From NCBI GenBank assembly GCA_029721515.1, contig CM056563.1, positions 20,465,954 through 20,529,953 on the forward strand: DNA of 64,000 nucleotides, written 5' to 3'. Under the pieces are notes generated by a model. That model was not told the origin of the DNA, ran no database searches, and saw only the letters and a list, made by a program, of their open reading frames with translations. The DNA comes from Synanceia verrucosa (taxonomy: Eukaryota; Chordata; Actinopteri; Perciformes; Synanceiidae). The position numbers and the translations under genes are program-made. Position 1 is the stretch's first letter. Each line of letters starts with the position of its first letter. This document shows positions 20,748 through 32,964 of this stretch, in pieces.

Positions 20748-23700
20748 CCTTTTGAGGCAGTGTGATGAAAGGCCTCTCCAGTGAGTCACAGGAGCAGCTG
20801 TCTGATCCCATCCAGGGCTTGCAGCTGTGCACTTAGCTTTCACAATGAGTGATATCACTGACCTGTGTGGCCCTCCAGGATGGGAGAAGGCCAAGTGAGA
20901 GATTGACATGAAACAGAGGTGGAGGTTCGTGTCTAAGAATCGCGATGCTTTGATCCCTAAAGATTGCTCGGGTGCTAAAATAAGGACGCTAATATACACT
21001 GGTCATTAATATTGATGCCTCCCTCGCTTCCCTAAATACGGCTCAAACAATCCACAGAGGACGGGTCCAGCTGCCTGCTACCTCAGGCATTACGGGGTGG
21101 ATCTTATGACTGAGGGCACAATGAAAACTCTGTTTCATGAAGCTCTCTCATCCCGTTTAGAACGGCTCACTGTGATTATGGCATGTTTAAAGATCCTTTG
21201 GGTAATATTAACAACTATTCCCACTCTGTCTTTAGACAAGAGAGGGGCTCTGTAATGTGTCGAAGTCTCGATATAGTGCACACAGCACAGGAAGGGAGTT
21301 CCTTGGTTTTTCTGTCACAGTGATTTGTGATTTCACCCACAGCGAGCTGAAGGGGGAAGCCCTTTTCCACAGCTCAGCCCTCCCACATCCATGACTCTGA
21401 GACCGCTGGAATCCCAGGGTTAGTCCCACGCAAAGATGGAAATTTGCTTTTCCATTTACGTCTGTGTGCGAACTGGCAGCTACAGTGCTGGAAGATATTA
21501 TATAACTGTCCCTTTCTCTGTAACAGCGCCATCCACATTGACACTAAAGGGTTAGGTAGCCAAATGTGCAATGTGCTGCAGAGAAAGAAGAAGTTGTTGC
21601 AATTATTAATATTACCACTTTACAGAATAATATGGCATGTGGCTCAAGTGAGGGTGCAAATGAGCACAACATGAATACAGCACTGGGCCCAACTACAGGA
21701 AACTATAACTGCTGAATTACATGAGGCTAATATGAAGATTAATGACTAATAACTCCTGGAAAATCACACCTGGGGGTGGGAGAGGGAAGGCAACCAGCCG
21801 AGCACACACACTGCTTTGCTTTGTTCTGAACTGAGCTGCTGTTTGTTTGATATTGAATAATGCACTGGGACGTTATGAAGGAAAAACTGACAGACTGTGC
21901 AGCTTTTTTTCTGTCTTTGTTGTTGCACTCACCTCTTTTAACCTGATCCACTGAGCTGTTTGATATTAAATTGCCCCGAAATGCTGACAACATAGAGAAA
22001 ATATGTGCAAAATGCAATGTACAGAATAAAAGAGGAGGGAAGTGCAAAGTTGACCTCTCATGCTGATAAGATCATTTCATGATTTCCAGTATTTATAGAT
22101 TAATCATCCTAAACATCCATGTGCATGCAAAATGTAATCCCAATGGTAGCCCAGAGCTGGCAGACTCTCAGCGACGGCCTATAACTCACATACCAGTGAC
22201 AAGAACAGCAGCAGAAGGAAATATACCAGCGGAGTGACCTGACGGCTGCTCTCCATGCTGAAGGTTTGAACATACCAGACTTTGCTTCACACGCAACCTC
22301 TTACATTACAGCAATAACAGCTATATTAATAGTGAATGTATGGATGCTGCTTTAACAGCAACTTTTGATGCTACTAAAATAAAGAAATGATTTAAAAGGA
22401 CATCTCTAGCAGCAACTAGATTCACTGGTAGTTCATTTTATTATATTATATCATTATATTCATTATATCCACAGCTGGATATAAGCCCACATAAATACAT
22501 ATTGAATGCGATTAATCAACAGATGGTGCTGCTGATCGCTAAATTGAGACCCACTCAATGAAACAGGACACGACACCATGCCATTGCATCGCTGCCGGTG
22601 TACTATTTATAATCAACAGCAGCATAGCGGTTTCCTTTAAATATACCGACTCAGATAATTTGGCCAACTCTTTATTTTGGCTGTGGGCTTGTAGGTGAAG
22701 GTTGTGCCTACAAATATTGGAGTAAACAGCATGGAGGGTATCAGCAGCTTCCGTACGAGGGTACGAGGGCACATTTCTGCTAGCAGGCCAAGACAGATGC
22801 CTACAACTGTTCAAATGGAGGGGTGACCTACTCGACCTCCAAGCTGGTGACTCCTGCGAGGTTTTGGTGAGACAGGAGATCAAGTCGGTACGCTCTTGTG
22901 ATCCCAGAGATAAGAGCTCAGGAACACATCTGGACTGATTTATTCTGGAAGGTGCTTCACACATGTAGATATATGCACACGTGTTCACACGAGAACTGGT
23001 TTTGGGATATTTTAAAGCAGGAAAATTACACATTAAGTGAATGACACAGACATGTGGTGGAAGAGTAAGGGTCCTCTTTCTGCTGTACCAACTGTATATA
23101 CAGTATATTTGTATGACAGGGGCAGGGAATGCTCCACCATGGTGTTGTACACCTGATCTGACGAAGCAGACCAACGAGCAAACTGTGCTGCATGCTAGTA
23201 TATAAAATTACTGATGCCAGTTGTTTAAAATGGTTGGCCTCTTCATCTCAAATCTTTACCTTCTTTAAAAAACATGTCAGCTTAAAAATCTGTCTTTGCA
23301 TAAGCTAAGAAAACAAAGTGAACAAAAATCCAAATTTGGCCAAATATGCCAAGAAAAACAAAGCTCTGACCTCAACATGATGTTGGACTCTGCCAACACA
23401 CAAACGATGAGAGGAAGAGATAAGGAGTGGAAATATTTTTTCCCCGATTTTTTGAATACATCCCTGATTTTTTTTTTGTATACTGTTTTTTTCCTGATTT
23501 TTTAATATACCCATTTTTTCCCAGATTTTTTAATATATACCCCCAATATTTTCATTTTCCCGCCCAATTTTTTTTTTTTTTTAAATATACCCCTGATTTT
23601 TTATATACCCCCATTTTTTCCCGATTTTTATTTTAATATATTTTTTTAAAGGAATAGTTAGACATTTTGAAATACACTTGCTTAAAAAAAAATCAATGCC

Positions 23701-26700
23701 TCTCACATCTGTGTGGAAACTAGCACTATCAACACTTTATATCTTTGTTTCATCCATACAAAAACTAAAGTGTAAAGACAATAATTTAACATGGTACATG
23801 GGTCACTTCCTTACGTGACTGTGCCTGACCAAGACATAGTCCTGCAACAACTTATTTTTATGCGTTAGTTTGGTATGGATTAGATAACAAGACATAAAGT
23901 GTTAATTCGAAGTTTGTTAGGTACATTTAGAGCTGTTGGTGGGCAGACTTTTCTACTTTTGGTTGGGGCCAATAGCCGTCCCACCCCGTTTCCAGTCTTC
24001 ACACTAACAAGCTAACAGGTGGATGCCTGTAGTAGCCTCATATATAGCATAAAGAAATATAACTCTTTGCAACTAAACAAAATATAGGTTGCTGAAGCTC
24101 TACTGTATCTCATCAGTGTTCACTCTGGGCACTCTGAAATTATATGACGCTACCTGAATATGATTCGTCATGAAGATTATGGTCTTTCAACCCACAACCC
24201 CATGAACCTCCATGAACCCACAACCCCAACAGTGTTTTACATGCAGAGGCTCACTGGAAGTGCTCGCTGTGGTAGCTGACGTGCAATAGTGAAATGTGGA
24301 GCCTGTTAGATATCTTTCCACTAAGAAGAGGATGACAGAAGAGGATAGAGGAGAGACTGGAGGAGGACAACATAGTGTACAGTACTGCTGCAGCAAATAG
24401 TGAATGAGCTGTTGATTCTAGTGGCAGAGAAACTGAGATGGAGAGGAGAACAAGTGGGCAGGAGAGGCAGAGAGATGCCGACGGGATGAATCACAACACT
24501 AATATAGAGCTGCTGCTCCAGTGCTTTCTGTTGAGTTGGTGCTTCATTACTACGCAATGACATCTGATTAATGCCTGAAAACAAAGATTCAGAAAGCTGA
24601 AGAGGCCAAAAAAGCCTCACTATGTCTGGAGTAAGTGGAACAGTGTTATTATATAGTCTGGCCAGGGCTGAGAGCTATTAGAGAAAAGAGGGCTGGGGCT
24701 GGTGGAGAGGCTTGATGGCTGCGTTCTGAGCTCTGGAATAAGACTGTAACTGAGAAGACTTACATCTCCATGATAGAGTCCACCACATGACTATCTCTGT
24801 CTCTTAGCTGCAGCCAAACACACCCTGATTCCAGACGCACATCAGTACCGTCTCATGGCCATATCACATTGCATTAGTGGATTAATCCACATAATTAACA
24901 GATAATGTGCATTATAAAACACACAAGTGGCCCTCAGTTCCCACTGGGCTGAGTCACAGTTTAAAGTATCTAATTCAAGCACACATTCCCCTCATCAAAC
25001 AACTAAAATGAGCTCTGATGCAGGTGATTGCATCACATGGAAACCATGTTGTTTGGCTACTGTGGTTACTCTGGTAGTGCTGCAATTACTTTGAGCCTTT
25101 TTAAAAGAGTGTCTGGACATGGTAAACAACAGCAGTGCTAAATCAATGGATTGCCACAACAAATAAAATGGCTAACAATGAGGTTTCTACTCTGCTACTC
25201 AAACTGAGGTCCGAAATAGTGTTTAATTCTTGAAAAACACAAAAATATCTTGATTAAATAGTGTTTGTCTATCATGAATTGTTGGTAACTGTCTGATGCA
25301 TTTAGGGTCACCCACAGTAGGCCTACATGTATTTACTGACAGCAGAGCGCAGGTTGGTTTCCAGGGAATAATTGCTCCATCTCTGATCAGCTGCTTCACG
25401 AAACACATGACTAAACATGCACAGCTTTCTTATTGCTGTTTCTACAGACACAAACAGCCCCTAGAGGGACATTTACAACACTATTGCAAACATTCCTGGT
25501 CTTCACAGAAAGCCACAATATCATCTCCCAACCCCTTGGGTCTAAATTTATTTCCAGCTGTTGCTAAAAGGAATATGGCAAAACATCACAACAGGAAATT
25601 AAACTTGTGAGACTGAGACTAATCAAATACCTGCCGATATGACGCTAACAGGAAATAAGGGAATAAACTTGGGACCCTTTTAGAAATGGAAAGACAGATC
25701 AGTCTGCAATACAGTCAGAGCAGAGAAGCGCAGGGTATGTGTGAAAGCAGGACGCCATTAGACTGAACCACAGAGCTCTGATGACAGGCTGGTTGTGCCG
25801 TGTGCTGCAGGAAGAGCCTCAGCTGCTGCAAGGTCACTTGCAATCAATGGTTTGTTAGTTTTAAAACTCCATAAATATGCCACCTAATGAGGAAGGAATG
25901 TGCGTCAACATGTATTTCAAATGATAAAATGCAATTCTTCCCAATTAGATCCACAATCACCAGCTGCAGCATCAGTAAAGCTTGCACACTGATGCATCAC
26001 TAAACACAATGCAATAATATCTATCTATGATTCTGAAATGGACCATTCTGCACAATGGATAGTTTTGCATTAGGTGCATGAAATATATTTTGATGGACAG
26101 TGTTTTTTAGACTGCAGTGCTTTTACTGAAGTAAAAGATCTGAATGCTTCTTCCCCCAATGTTGATTTTTATCACCACACCCTGCCGTTGCTGGGGATCT
26201 CACATCAGTGCCGGTTTAATTTGAAAGCATCGCTGTTGAATCCTGAAGTGTGCAGATATTCTCAGAGAGCAGAGACACAGCAGAGAACTAGAAAAGCACT
26301 CAGAGAGCGCAGACCTCCACCAAGGCAGCGGCGGCGACTTTTTATTTAAAGTTACGCCCGCCGCCAAGGAGGTTATGTTTTCACCGGGGCTTGTTTGTTT
26401 GTTGGTTTGTTGCAATGTAACTCAAAAAGTTATGGACGTTTTTTGATGAAATTTTCAGGATTGGCCGGAAGTAGCCCAACTTAAAACGGATTCATTTTTA
26501 GTGGTGATCCGATCCGATTCAACGGCACCACCAAAATGAATCAATCTTAAGTTAAGCCACTTCTGACCAACCCTGACAATTTCATCAAAATCTGTCCACG
26601 TTTAGAGTTATTTTTGCAAACCAACAAATAAACAAACCCCCGTGAAAACATAACCTCCTTGGCGGAGGTAATAAAATAAAAACAATAAAAGCTGGTTTCA

Positions 26701-29534
26701 GTCTAACATAGCCGAGCATAATGGTCCTACACTGCAAAAGTAATGCTGTGAAAATCTTTCACTGGTCTGACTGAAATTGTAGCCTCACCTGACATTGACA
26801 CTGTGTGTGAAAGGCAATATTGGTGAGGAATGGCCGCACACACACACACACACACACACACAGGCATTTCTATACATGTGAGGACACTGCACTGCACAGG
26901 TGTTTACCGGAACCTTAACCTTAACATGTCTAACCCCAACGCTGATCACACCCTTACACATTAACACACAAGCGGATGGTAGAAAGGAATGAAACATGAC
27001 TGAGGGGATTGATTTGCAAAGTTGCCAATATCTGAACAGCCTCCTGTTAATTAAACGGGGCCCGGGGCAGCTATCCTGGAAGCTGCTGCTACATGAAAGC
27101 TACAGCTCCTACACGTGCTTTGAAACATGACTGCTACCAGTTCAGACAGTGACGGGACCTTTACGGTTTGGATATCACTAACAGGAAATGACTTGTGAAA
27201 ACTTAACAGTAAAAGCTGTAGCTTTAGAAAAGCATATTAGTTCATAAACGCTCATAAAACAACTGCTCGTCCCTTTAATGTGACTGTGAAAACTCTGTTA
27301 GTAGAGCACAGGGCGTCCCAAACAGCAGGAGGCACCTGCTTTACAGAGTAATTTATGAAGGACTAATATCTATGATTGGATTTCTGCTACATGCCAATAG
27401 TGTAACATGCTCCCATGGTGGACATCCCAGGACGGGGAGGTGAAGAGGTTCGTCTGCCAATCCGGATCCTGAAGTAAGCTCTAGTCACGAGAGGTTTGCA
27501 ACTCTCACATTCACTGTTACAGTACTAATGTTTTTAAAGAAAGCCTTCTCACCTTTCCAGCTAGCGAACTGCACATGTTATGATGTGTAAATTCCTCTTT
27601 TTTTCTTGAGCTGTCATTTGATTTGTGGTGATATTTACAGTCAGTCAGTCACTCTCACTCAGTCACTCAGTCACTCTCTCACACATCAATTCATATTCCA
27701 TCCTTCATTTATCTTATATTCCAATCCAGTTTTCTCTCCAAGATGTCCCTGGTCCCAGCTGTTTTAGAAGCTACCATACTCACTAACATTTGACCGAACC
27801 AGAATAACAAGAGTCTCAGTGATGCAACTTTAAGCATTTACAGTGAAAAGTTATTTAAAAAAAAAAAAACTGTCACTATATCCAGAGGAGACACATAATC
27901 ATGTTCCTGTGCTTTCTTTTAGAGCGCCTAATGACAAGTTTCCATTAGCACATGATCCAAAACAATCAATCAGAGCAGAGCAGAAGAGCATTTTTGCTCA
28001 GATTATCCGTCTCATGCAGGAAAAATCCTAACAGCCTTAAAGGTTTGTGCACCTTGAGCGCATGAACGTTCCACTGCTGAGAAATCTTAATAAGAAAAGC
28101 TACATCTTCACCTCACATGGCAGCAACTAAGGCCAACTATCTGCCCTCTGAGCATTCAGGGGTAGGGCGCTGGTTCGGTCTCAAGTAGCCCTTCATGCCC
28201 GTGTTTATAGACCTTTTTATTTACACTGGTAACGCTGGTCTTTATATAGATTCATTGGGTAATCGTGAAGTCCTGGGGTGGGAGAGGTCACAGTCTGCCT
28301 TCGTTTTTTCCATGGAAGCTAGTATTCCCCTAAACAGAACATGAACACAAACCATACAACAGTGTCTAAACAGAGCACCACAGTGTCTGATTCTTCGTAA
28401 ACATTACAGCCTCACTTTCAGGTTTAGGAAAAAGGTGATTCAGACATTTATGTCATGGAAACCACTGGGCTTCGCCCACATTTCCACTAGTGAGGGTCAA
28501 CTGGAGCCTCAGTGCGACTCTAACACTCTGAGGTGAGGTGATGCCAAAAGGTTGCTCTGAAGGTTTGATTTGACTCTCAGGTGTGTTTCTCACTAACATC
28601 CCAACTTTCTTTTAAGTGGTGTGGGGAATCCAACCGACTGCTCTGACATGAACTGTGAGTGCAACTTCACCATCAACATGTAAAGTTCACCACAAAATGC
28701 TCAAACGATTGTTTGCTCTCACTTAATCCACCCACTGTTGTGTATTACTCAGGTTATGGGGAGTTATTTCCAAGACACTCACCTTGACCTTAACTATAAC
28801 CAGTACTTGCATAATCCTAATCCTAACCCTAACCAAAAGCTAACTTTACACAAACACTAAATCTTCTCCAAGTCTTCACTCTAAAATGTAACAGTTCACA
28901 TTATGGGGACATTCATTTTGTCCCCAGAAGGAAGAAGGAAGGTCCCCACAATGTGAGTGTATAAAGAGATATATGTCCCCATAACGTTAGTAATACAGGC
29001 CCACACACACACACTGCAGCCCTCAGTATTCACCTGGTAGATGAGGACTTTGAAGTTGCGTCTCTTGAGCAGCTCGGTCTCGTTGCTCTCCAGCTTCTTG
29101 ATCTGGCCCGCCTGCTTCTCCAGGTTGCTGCGCACCGTCTTGACGTTGACGCTGACCTTGCGTACCTTATCCAGCATTTTGTTGACAGTGTTGGTTGTGC
29201 CAATGTGGTTCTTGGACAACTTAGCCAGCTCCCCTTGGATGGTTGACACTGACTTCTCCATGGCCTCCTGCCGGGCCTCTAGACCATTCTGGGTCTGCTG
29301 GATCTGATCTACCACCCCGATAATCTTGTCGAGCAGAGACAGGACCATGACCCCGTTCATCTGCGCCTCGCTCTTGCCTCCAGGGCCAGTAGCCAGCACC
29401 GGGTCTGCCTCATCAGCAGGATCATCATCATCTACTGCTGGCTCTGTGGCGGCACCCATCAGAGCCACCTCGTCATCATCATAAGACACTTCTGCTTGGG
29501 CTGTGTGCTCCTTCTTGACACCTGTATCCGCCAT
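15405..29534 (-). CDS. cavin1: Caveolae-associated protein 1 (cavin-1 / PTRF), complete
   Basis: Coat protein that polymerises on caveolae with caveolin, cavin-2 and cavin-3; it is also known as polymerase I and transcript release factor. Two coding exons, 29534-29034 (167 codons) and 16169-15405 (254 codons plus stop), join in phase between codons through donor CAG|GTGAAT and acceptor CTCAG. Total 421 aa against about 390 in human. Diagnostic stretches are NGVMVLSLLDKIIGVVDQIQ, RKVSVNVKTVRSNLEKQAGQ, RRNFKVLIYQ and VPPFTFHVKKIREG. The undecad repeats and the TPDHTIYARSKTTVY segment fit cavin-1 rather than cavin-2 (SDPR). Teleosts often keep a and b copies; which one this is cannot be decided here. 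Confidence 0.95.
17396..17433. repeat. Near-perfect 38-bp palindrome
   Basis: ATTAAACTACCCATGAAA at 17396-17413 is exactly inverted at 17416-17433, separated only by GA. It is in the cavin1 intron. Too small a loop for a normal miRNA precursor. Confidence 0.9.
19671..19713 (+). repeat. TG microsatellite
   Basis: About 21 TG units with one TC interruption, in the cavin1 intron. Confidence 0.95.
20679..20745 (+). repeat. CA microsatellite
   Basis: Two CA tracts of about 8 and 22 units separated by GCTCACAGA, in the cavin1 intron. Confidence 0.95.
23437..23640 (+). repeat. Degenerate tandem repeat, CCCGATTTTTTAATATACCC type
   Basis: At least six imperfect units of roughly 25-35 bp, each with CCC(G/T)GATTTTTT followed by an AATATACCCC step, lie in a row. 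Spacing drifts through T-run length changes. It looks like a decaying minisatellite. The open frames across it are low-complexity artefacts. Confidence 0.65.
23649..24030 (+). repeat. Fish interspersed repeat with AGGAATAGTTAGACATTTTG start
   Basis: The segment begins with a motif shared by a very common percomorph repeat and continues through GGTTGGGGCCAATAGCC and CTAACAAGCTAACAGG blocks. It is diverged, with no coding capacity. The family name cannot be given with confidence. Confidence 0.4.
26362..26668. mobile_element. Fold-back MITE with CCAAGGAGGTTATGTTTTCAC arms
   Basis: The left arm GCCAAGGAGGTTATGTTTTC pairs with the right arm GAAAACATAACCTCCTTGGC. Pairing continues inward through TTTGTTTGTTGGTTTG / CAAACCAACAAATAAA and ACTTAAAACGGATTCATTTT / AATGAATCAATCTTAAGT. 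The whole 307 bp can fold on itself. Similar elements are widespread in fish. It lies in the cavin1 intron. Confidence 0.8.
26836..26862 (+). repeat. CA microsatellite
   Basis: About 13 CA units following TGGCCG, in the cavin1 intron, beside a diverged CTAACCCCAACGCTGATC segment. Confidence 0.95.
29034..29534 (-). CDS. cavin1: cavin1 exon 1: acidic N-terminus and HR1 coiled coil
   Basis: Residues 1-167. The first about 50 residues are acidic (disordered region 1). The trimerising HR1 coiled coil then runs from about residue 58 to the exon end, with regular heptads in DQIQQTQNGLEARQEAMEKS and NTVNKMLDKVRKVSVNVKT. The basic end, KRRNFKVLIYQ, matches the phosphoinositide-binding patch known in the cavin family. 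The start codon follows an in-frame leader without another ATG close by. Confidence 0.95.
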
Positions 29535-29780
29535 GGCTGCCTACTCTAAATACAAACCGGTTGCACCCTCACTACAGATAAAAATACACGACTGGAAAAC
29601 AACCAAACAGAAGCCACGCAGCGCAGAGCTCAGTCCCTAAAAATCTCTTTTCTTTCAGACAACGTTCTCAACCACTTGTTTGCTGCTTCCTAGCCTACTT
29701 GACACTAAACTTTCTCTTCACCCTCAGTCTCACAGTCTCAGCCTTCTCGGTCTCTCTCTGCTCTGCTCTGGGATGCCAGC
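29535..29780 (-). promoter_or_regulatory. cavin1 5' leader and proximal promoter region
   Basis: Minus-strand sequence upstream of the cavin1 start is richer in G+C and pyrimidine runs than its surroundings. A weak TATA-like GTATTTTTATC lies near 29582-29592. No well-formed Inr or other element stands out, so this is placed mainly by position. Confidence 0.3.
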
Positions 29781-30028
29781 CAGCCAAGGGGAGTGGGGCC
29801 TCTCACAGCTGAGGCATGTGTGCCCTGATTCAAATGCCTCTGGTCGCTGTGAAACCACCCAGGCAAACTTTTCCCTTCTTCCTCCCACCTCCCGCCCCCT
29901 GGCTCCCCCTGCTGCTGCAGCTCCACCCAATTTGTCCAAAAGCTCAGGACAGCATGTCCACTGAAATGTGACAATTAGAGTTCAAACTGCTTGAAAGTGT
30001 GTTCATACAACATGCCTCTGTGCTGTTA

Positions 30029-30780
30029 CATTAGATCGGTGATTTTCAACCTTGAGGTCACAACCTCACGTGGAGTCGCCTGGAATTCAAATAAGGTGGC
30101 CTGAAATTTTTATCAATAAAAATGAAAAAAATTACTCTCAACTCAACTAAACTTTATTTATAATACATAAACGACCATAAAAACTGTGAAAAAAAACTGA
30201 CAAAATAATAACAAAAATAGTAAACAGAAGCAAAGTCTCATGCTAGATCAACAGAAAGGAATAAAAATGGGTTTGAAAATTATTTTTAAAACTAAAAACT
30301 AAACTAAAAAAATATTATTTTCTAATGACTGAATATATCTTTCAACATAATTAATTAAATAATAAGTGCTTCACAGGTGTGCCCACCTGAAACGCCTAGA
30401 AGAGCACTTTACCACTTATTTCCCCGACTTGGACATGTCACAGTTTTCACTGTGGTACTGTTTATCTTTCAAATGTTAAATGTTTGAGTTTGTTTGTTCA
30501 GTATTAATTTGCAGCCTTGTAAATACAAGCTTGACTGACTGACCAGGGAAAATAAAATTTTCACTTTGTGCAGTAATCTCAACCTGGATTCTCTGCCTCT
30601 GCACATAATAATACACATTATATAGCCTAAATGACATATAAAATTAACATTTATTTGCAACATATTATAGCTAACCATTATATGATCAAAAGCAAATTAA
30701 TTTTGGTAAAAAATGTCTTTTGAATGTTTTAGGTCACCAGAAATTTGTGCCCAAAAAGGCTGGGAACCAGTGCATTAGAT
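30029..30780. mobile_element. Non-autonomous hAT element with 8-bp target duplication
   Basis: The body 30037-30772 begins CGGTGATTTTCAACC and ends GGCTGGGAACCAGTG, the inverse of CACTGGTTCCCAGCC, close to hAT/Charlie-type CAGTGGTTCTCAACC ends. It is flanked by a perfect direct repeat CATTAGAT at 30029-30036 and 30773-30780. The 736-bp AT-rich interior carries no transposase. It lies between cavin1 and atp6v0a1. Confidence 0.88.
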
Positions 30781-32275
30781 GCACAATATAACAATTTGAT
30801 CAACTGTTGTTTTTCATTGTTATGTGTCAGTGAGTTTACCTTAATTTGATAGTTGCTAGCTGTTGCTAGATGTTGCTAGGTGAGTGCTACATTATCCAAT
30901 TAAGGAAATGATTAAGCTTTAATAGTTTAACAGTGATCGAACAAGTTAGACCAGCTTGTATCCTCCAGGTGAATGTATGGATTTTAATATGTAAACATGA
31001 ATCTACAGTCTAAGCATAAAATATATGCAAGAGACCAGGATTATATCCTTCAACTGAATGTATGAATTTGTGTCCTGAGGTGCATGTGAGCAAATAAATC
31101 CACCTTGAAATTACATTGAAGCTGTCTGTGTTTTGTTGGGCTATAGCTGTTAAACTGTGTATAGAGAAAAAAAGGGTCTGTTTTTATTTTTATTTCTTGC
31201 TCATGGAAGATGGCAAGTTCACATTTATATTTACCAGAGATTAAATCATATTAAAGCAAGTATTATTTTACTTGTTCTCATTATATTTTATTGTCTGTTT
31301 CAAACTAAATATGAAAAGTGCCACTGAGTTTTTAGAAAAGTGCTTGATAAATAAAATAAAAATAAAATCGCCCTAACAAAACAAAGGGAATTATAGCAAT
31401 ATTTACCCAACTAGTCTTGAATAGACTGTTTATGATGTCTTATATTTTCAAATAAATTTGAGAGCTGTACATTTTGTCAATAAATCTACAAAGCAGCTGT
31501 TTGGTTTTGTCATGAATATGTAAGATAAGATAAGATAAGATGTTTTTATGAAAACAGTTACTACTTAAATGTATATTAGTGTTGTTTTTAGATATAATCA
31601 TGCTAATAAATAGCTGTACAGATTGATATTAATACAGATTTTATAGATATTAGCACATATCGCACATTGTGTGACACTAGGTGAAGTGTATTCAGAGTCA
31701 TGAGCGTTAACTGCCCTCTAGTGGCCACAAATATACACTGCAACACCTCATTCAATTACTCTATCATTTATTAGATAAAAATAATTCAGTGCGCATAAAC
31801 AATAGAAATAAAACAAGGAGAGATGCTAAAGTAGTAGAGGAAATGTGTTATTTATCTTATAATGATTTCTGGTAATATTGCATCAATATGTGATTTAAAG
31901 GTGTTCCGAGGAACCACAGGGAGTGACCTTTATCCACTCTGTGCAAAGTAAATATTTCTATTTATTGATTCTTCTGTCACAATTTGTTTTTTTCACTGGC
32001 TTCAAATCTTCTGGTCATATAATCATCTGTTTGAAAGGCTATGAAGTGCATGTATATATATATACACATTTATTCCCTTTTTGAGTTTCATGTTTGATTT
32101 TTACCTCCTGCCATTTCTAATTTAATGTTTAGACTTTAAGCTTTCAGGTAGATCATTTTTTTACATTTAAAAATAGTTTTGAACTGTTTTTAAATTTCAA
32201 ATATTATATTTTCATTTTAAATTCAATTTTTATCTTTACTGTTAAAATGTAATTTTTGAATTGTTGTTGTTATCC

Positions 32276-32311
<36 letters not shown>

Positions 32312-32490
32312 TTTACAAAAAAAACAACAGAAAAAATAGCATTGCACATTTTTATTTTGTTATTTTTGATTGAGATGCCAAATTACAGTAAAGAAAAAAA
32401 TGTTTCTTAGTGGTTGTGTGTTAATATTAATTAATTTCTTGCTTGTTGTCCAGTATTTTTGAATAATTGTGATAAAATGGACATTAACAA
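30781..32490. other. Intergenic DNA between cavin1 and atp6v0a1
   Basis: AT-rich with no supported ORF. It contains a short GATAA run near 31523-31540, a CTCF-like GCCCTCTAGTGGCCA at 31713-31727 and a TA microsatellite at 32275-32303. Nothing else was recognised. Confidence 0.6.
32275..32303 (+). repeat. TA microsatellite
   Basis: About 14 TA units followed by a T run and an A run, upstream of atp6v0a1. Confidence 0.9.
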
Positions 32491-32499
32491 AGAGTGTCC

Positions 32500-32677
32500 A
32501 GGGGGGGGCAGTAACACAGAGTAAAGGAGCTGCTGTTGAAGCTCAAAGAAGAAGTAGAAGCAGAAGTAGAAGAGGAAGAGGAAGAGCAGCAAAACAGGAG
32601 AGGAAACCAGGAAGGAAACCGAGGAGGACACAGACAGACAGACTCTACCAGGAGGAACACCGAGACTTAACTAAACG
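32500..32677 (+). other. atp6v0a1: Probable non-coding first exon of atp6v0a1
   Basis: Purine-rich leader (GAAGAAGTAGAAGCAGAAG...) ending at donor AAACG|GTAATA, 32677/32678. The next acceptor, CACTTTCCAG at 33749, opens the start-codon exon with a 33-nt leader. The 5' limit is not visible and no TATA box is seen. The purine-rich reading frame over this exon is not treated as coding. Confidence 0.5.
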
Positions 32678-32933
32678 GTAATATGGCACCAAAAGTCATT
32701 TACACTACTCCAGTATTGATATTATTAATGCGGGCTAAATCAAATATTGAGTAACAGGTGGCTAAATTAGCGCTAATCTCTTATCTTGCACTTTAAAATA
32801 CAAGCAGAGCCAGGTTAGCTGTCATCTAAGTGAGCCAATAACCCACTTTCTGGAAAACACAGTAAAAATTAACATCACTGTAATTAATATTTATTAGTAT
32901 AATCATGTTCTAACGTTAAAATTACACTTTAAC

Positions 32934-32964
32934 TGACGGTTGCTAATCTGATTAGCAACCGTCA
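32934..32964. repeat. Near-perfect 31-bp palindrome
   Basis: TGACGGTTGCTAATC at 32934-32948 is exactly inverted at 32950-32964 around a single T. It lies about 260 bp into the first intron of atp6v0a1, among several AACGTTA repeats. Confidence 0.9.

Larger units (their letters stand above)
16170..29033 (-). other. cavin1 intron (12.9 kb)
   Basis: No supported exon inside. It contains CA/TG microsatellites (19671-19713, 20679-20745, 26836-26862), an 18-bp-arm palindrome (17396-17433), degenerate CCCGATTTTTT tandem DNA (23437-23640), an AAAGGAATAGTTAGACATTTTG-type fish repeat (23649-24030) and a fold-back element (26362-26668). A 211-codon open frame at 22539-23174 (minus) has no recognisable protein character. 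Confidence 0.8.

Noticed and set aside
15405..29534. cavin2 (sdpr) identity
   Set aside because: The undecad repeat region, YARSKTTVYRVPPFTFHVKK and the position between stat3 and atp6v0a1 fit cavin1.
32469..32681. Arginine-rich 70-codon open frame as a gene
   Set aside because: It lies in the purine-rich leader of atp6v0a1 and the splice donor at 32677 interrupts it.
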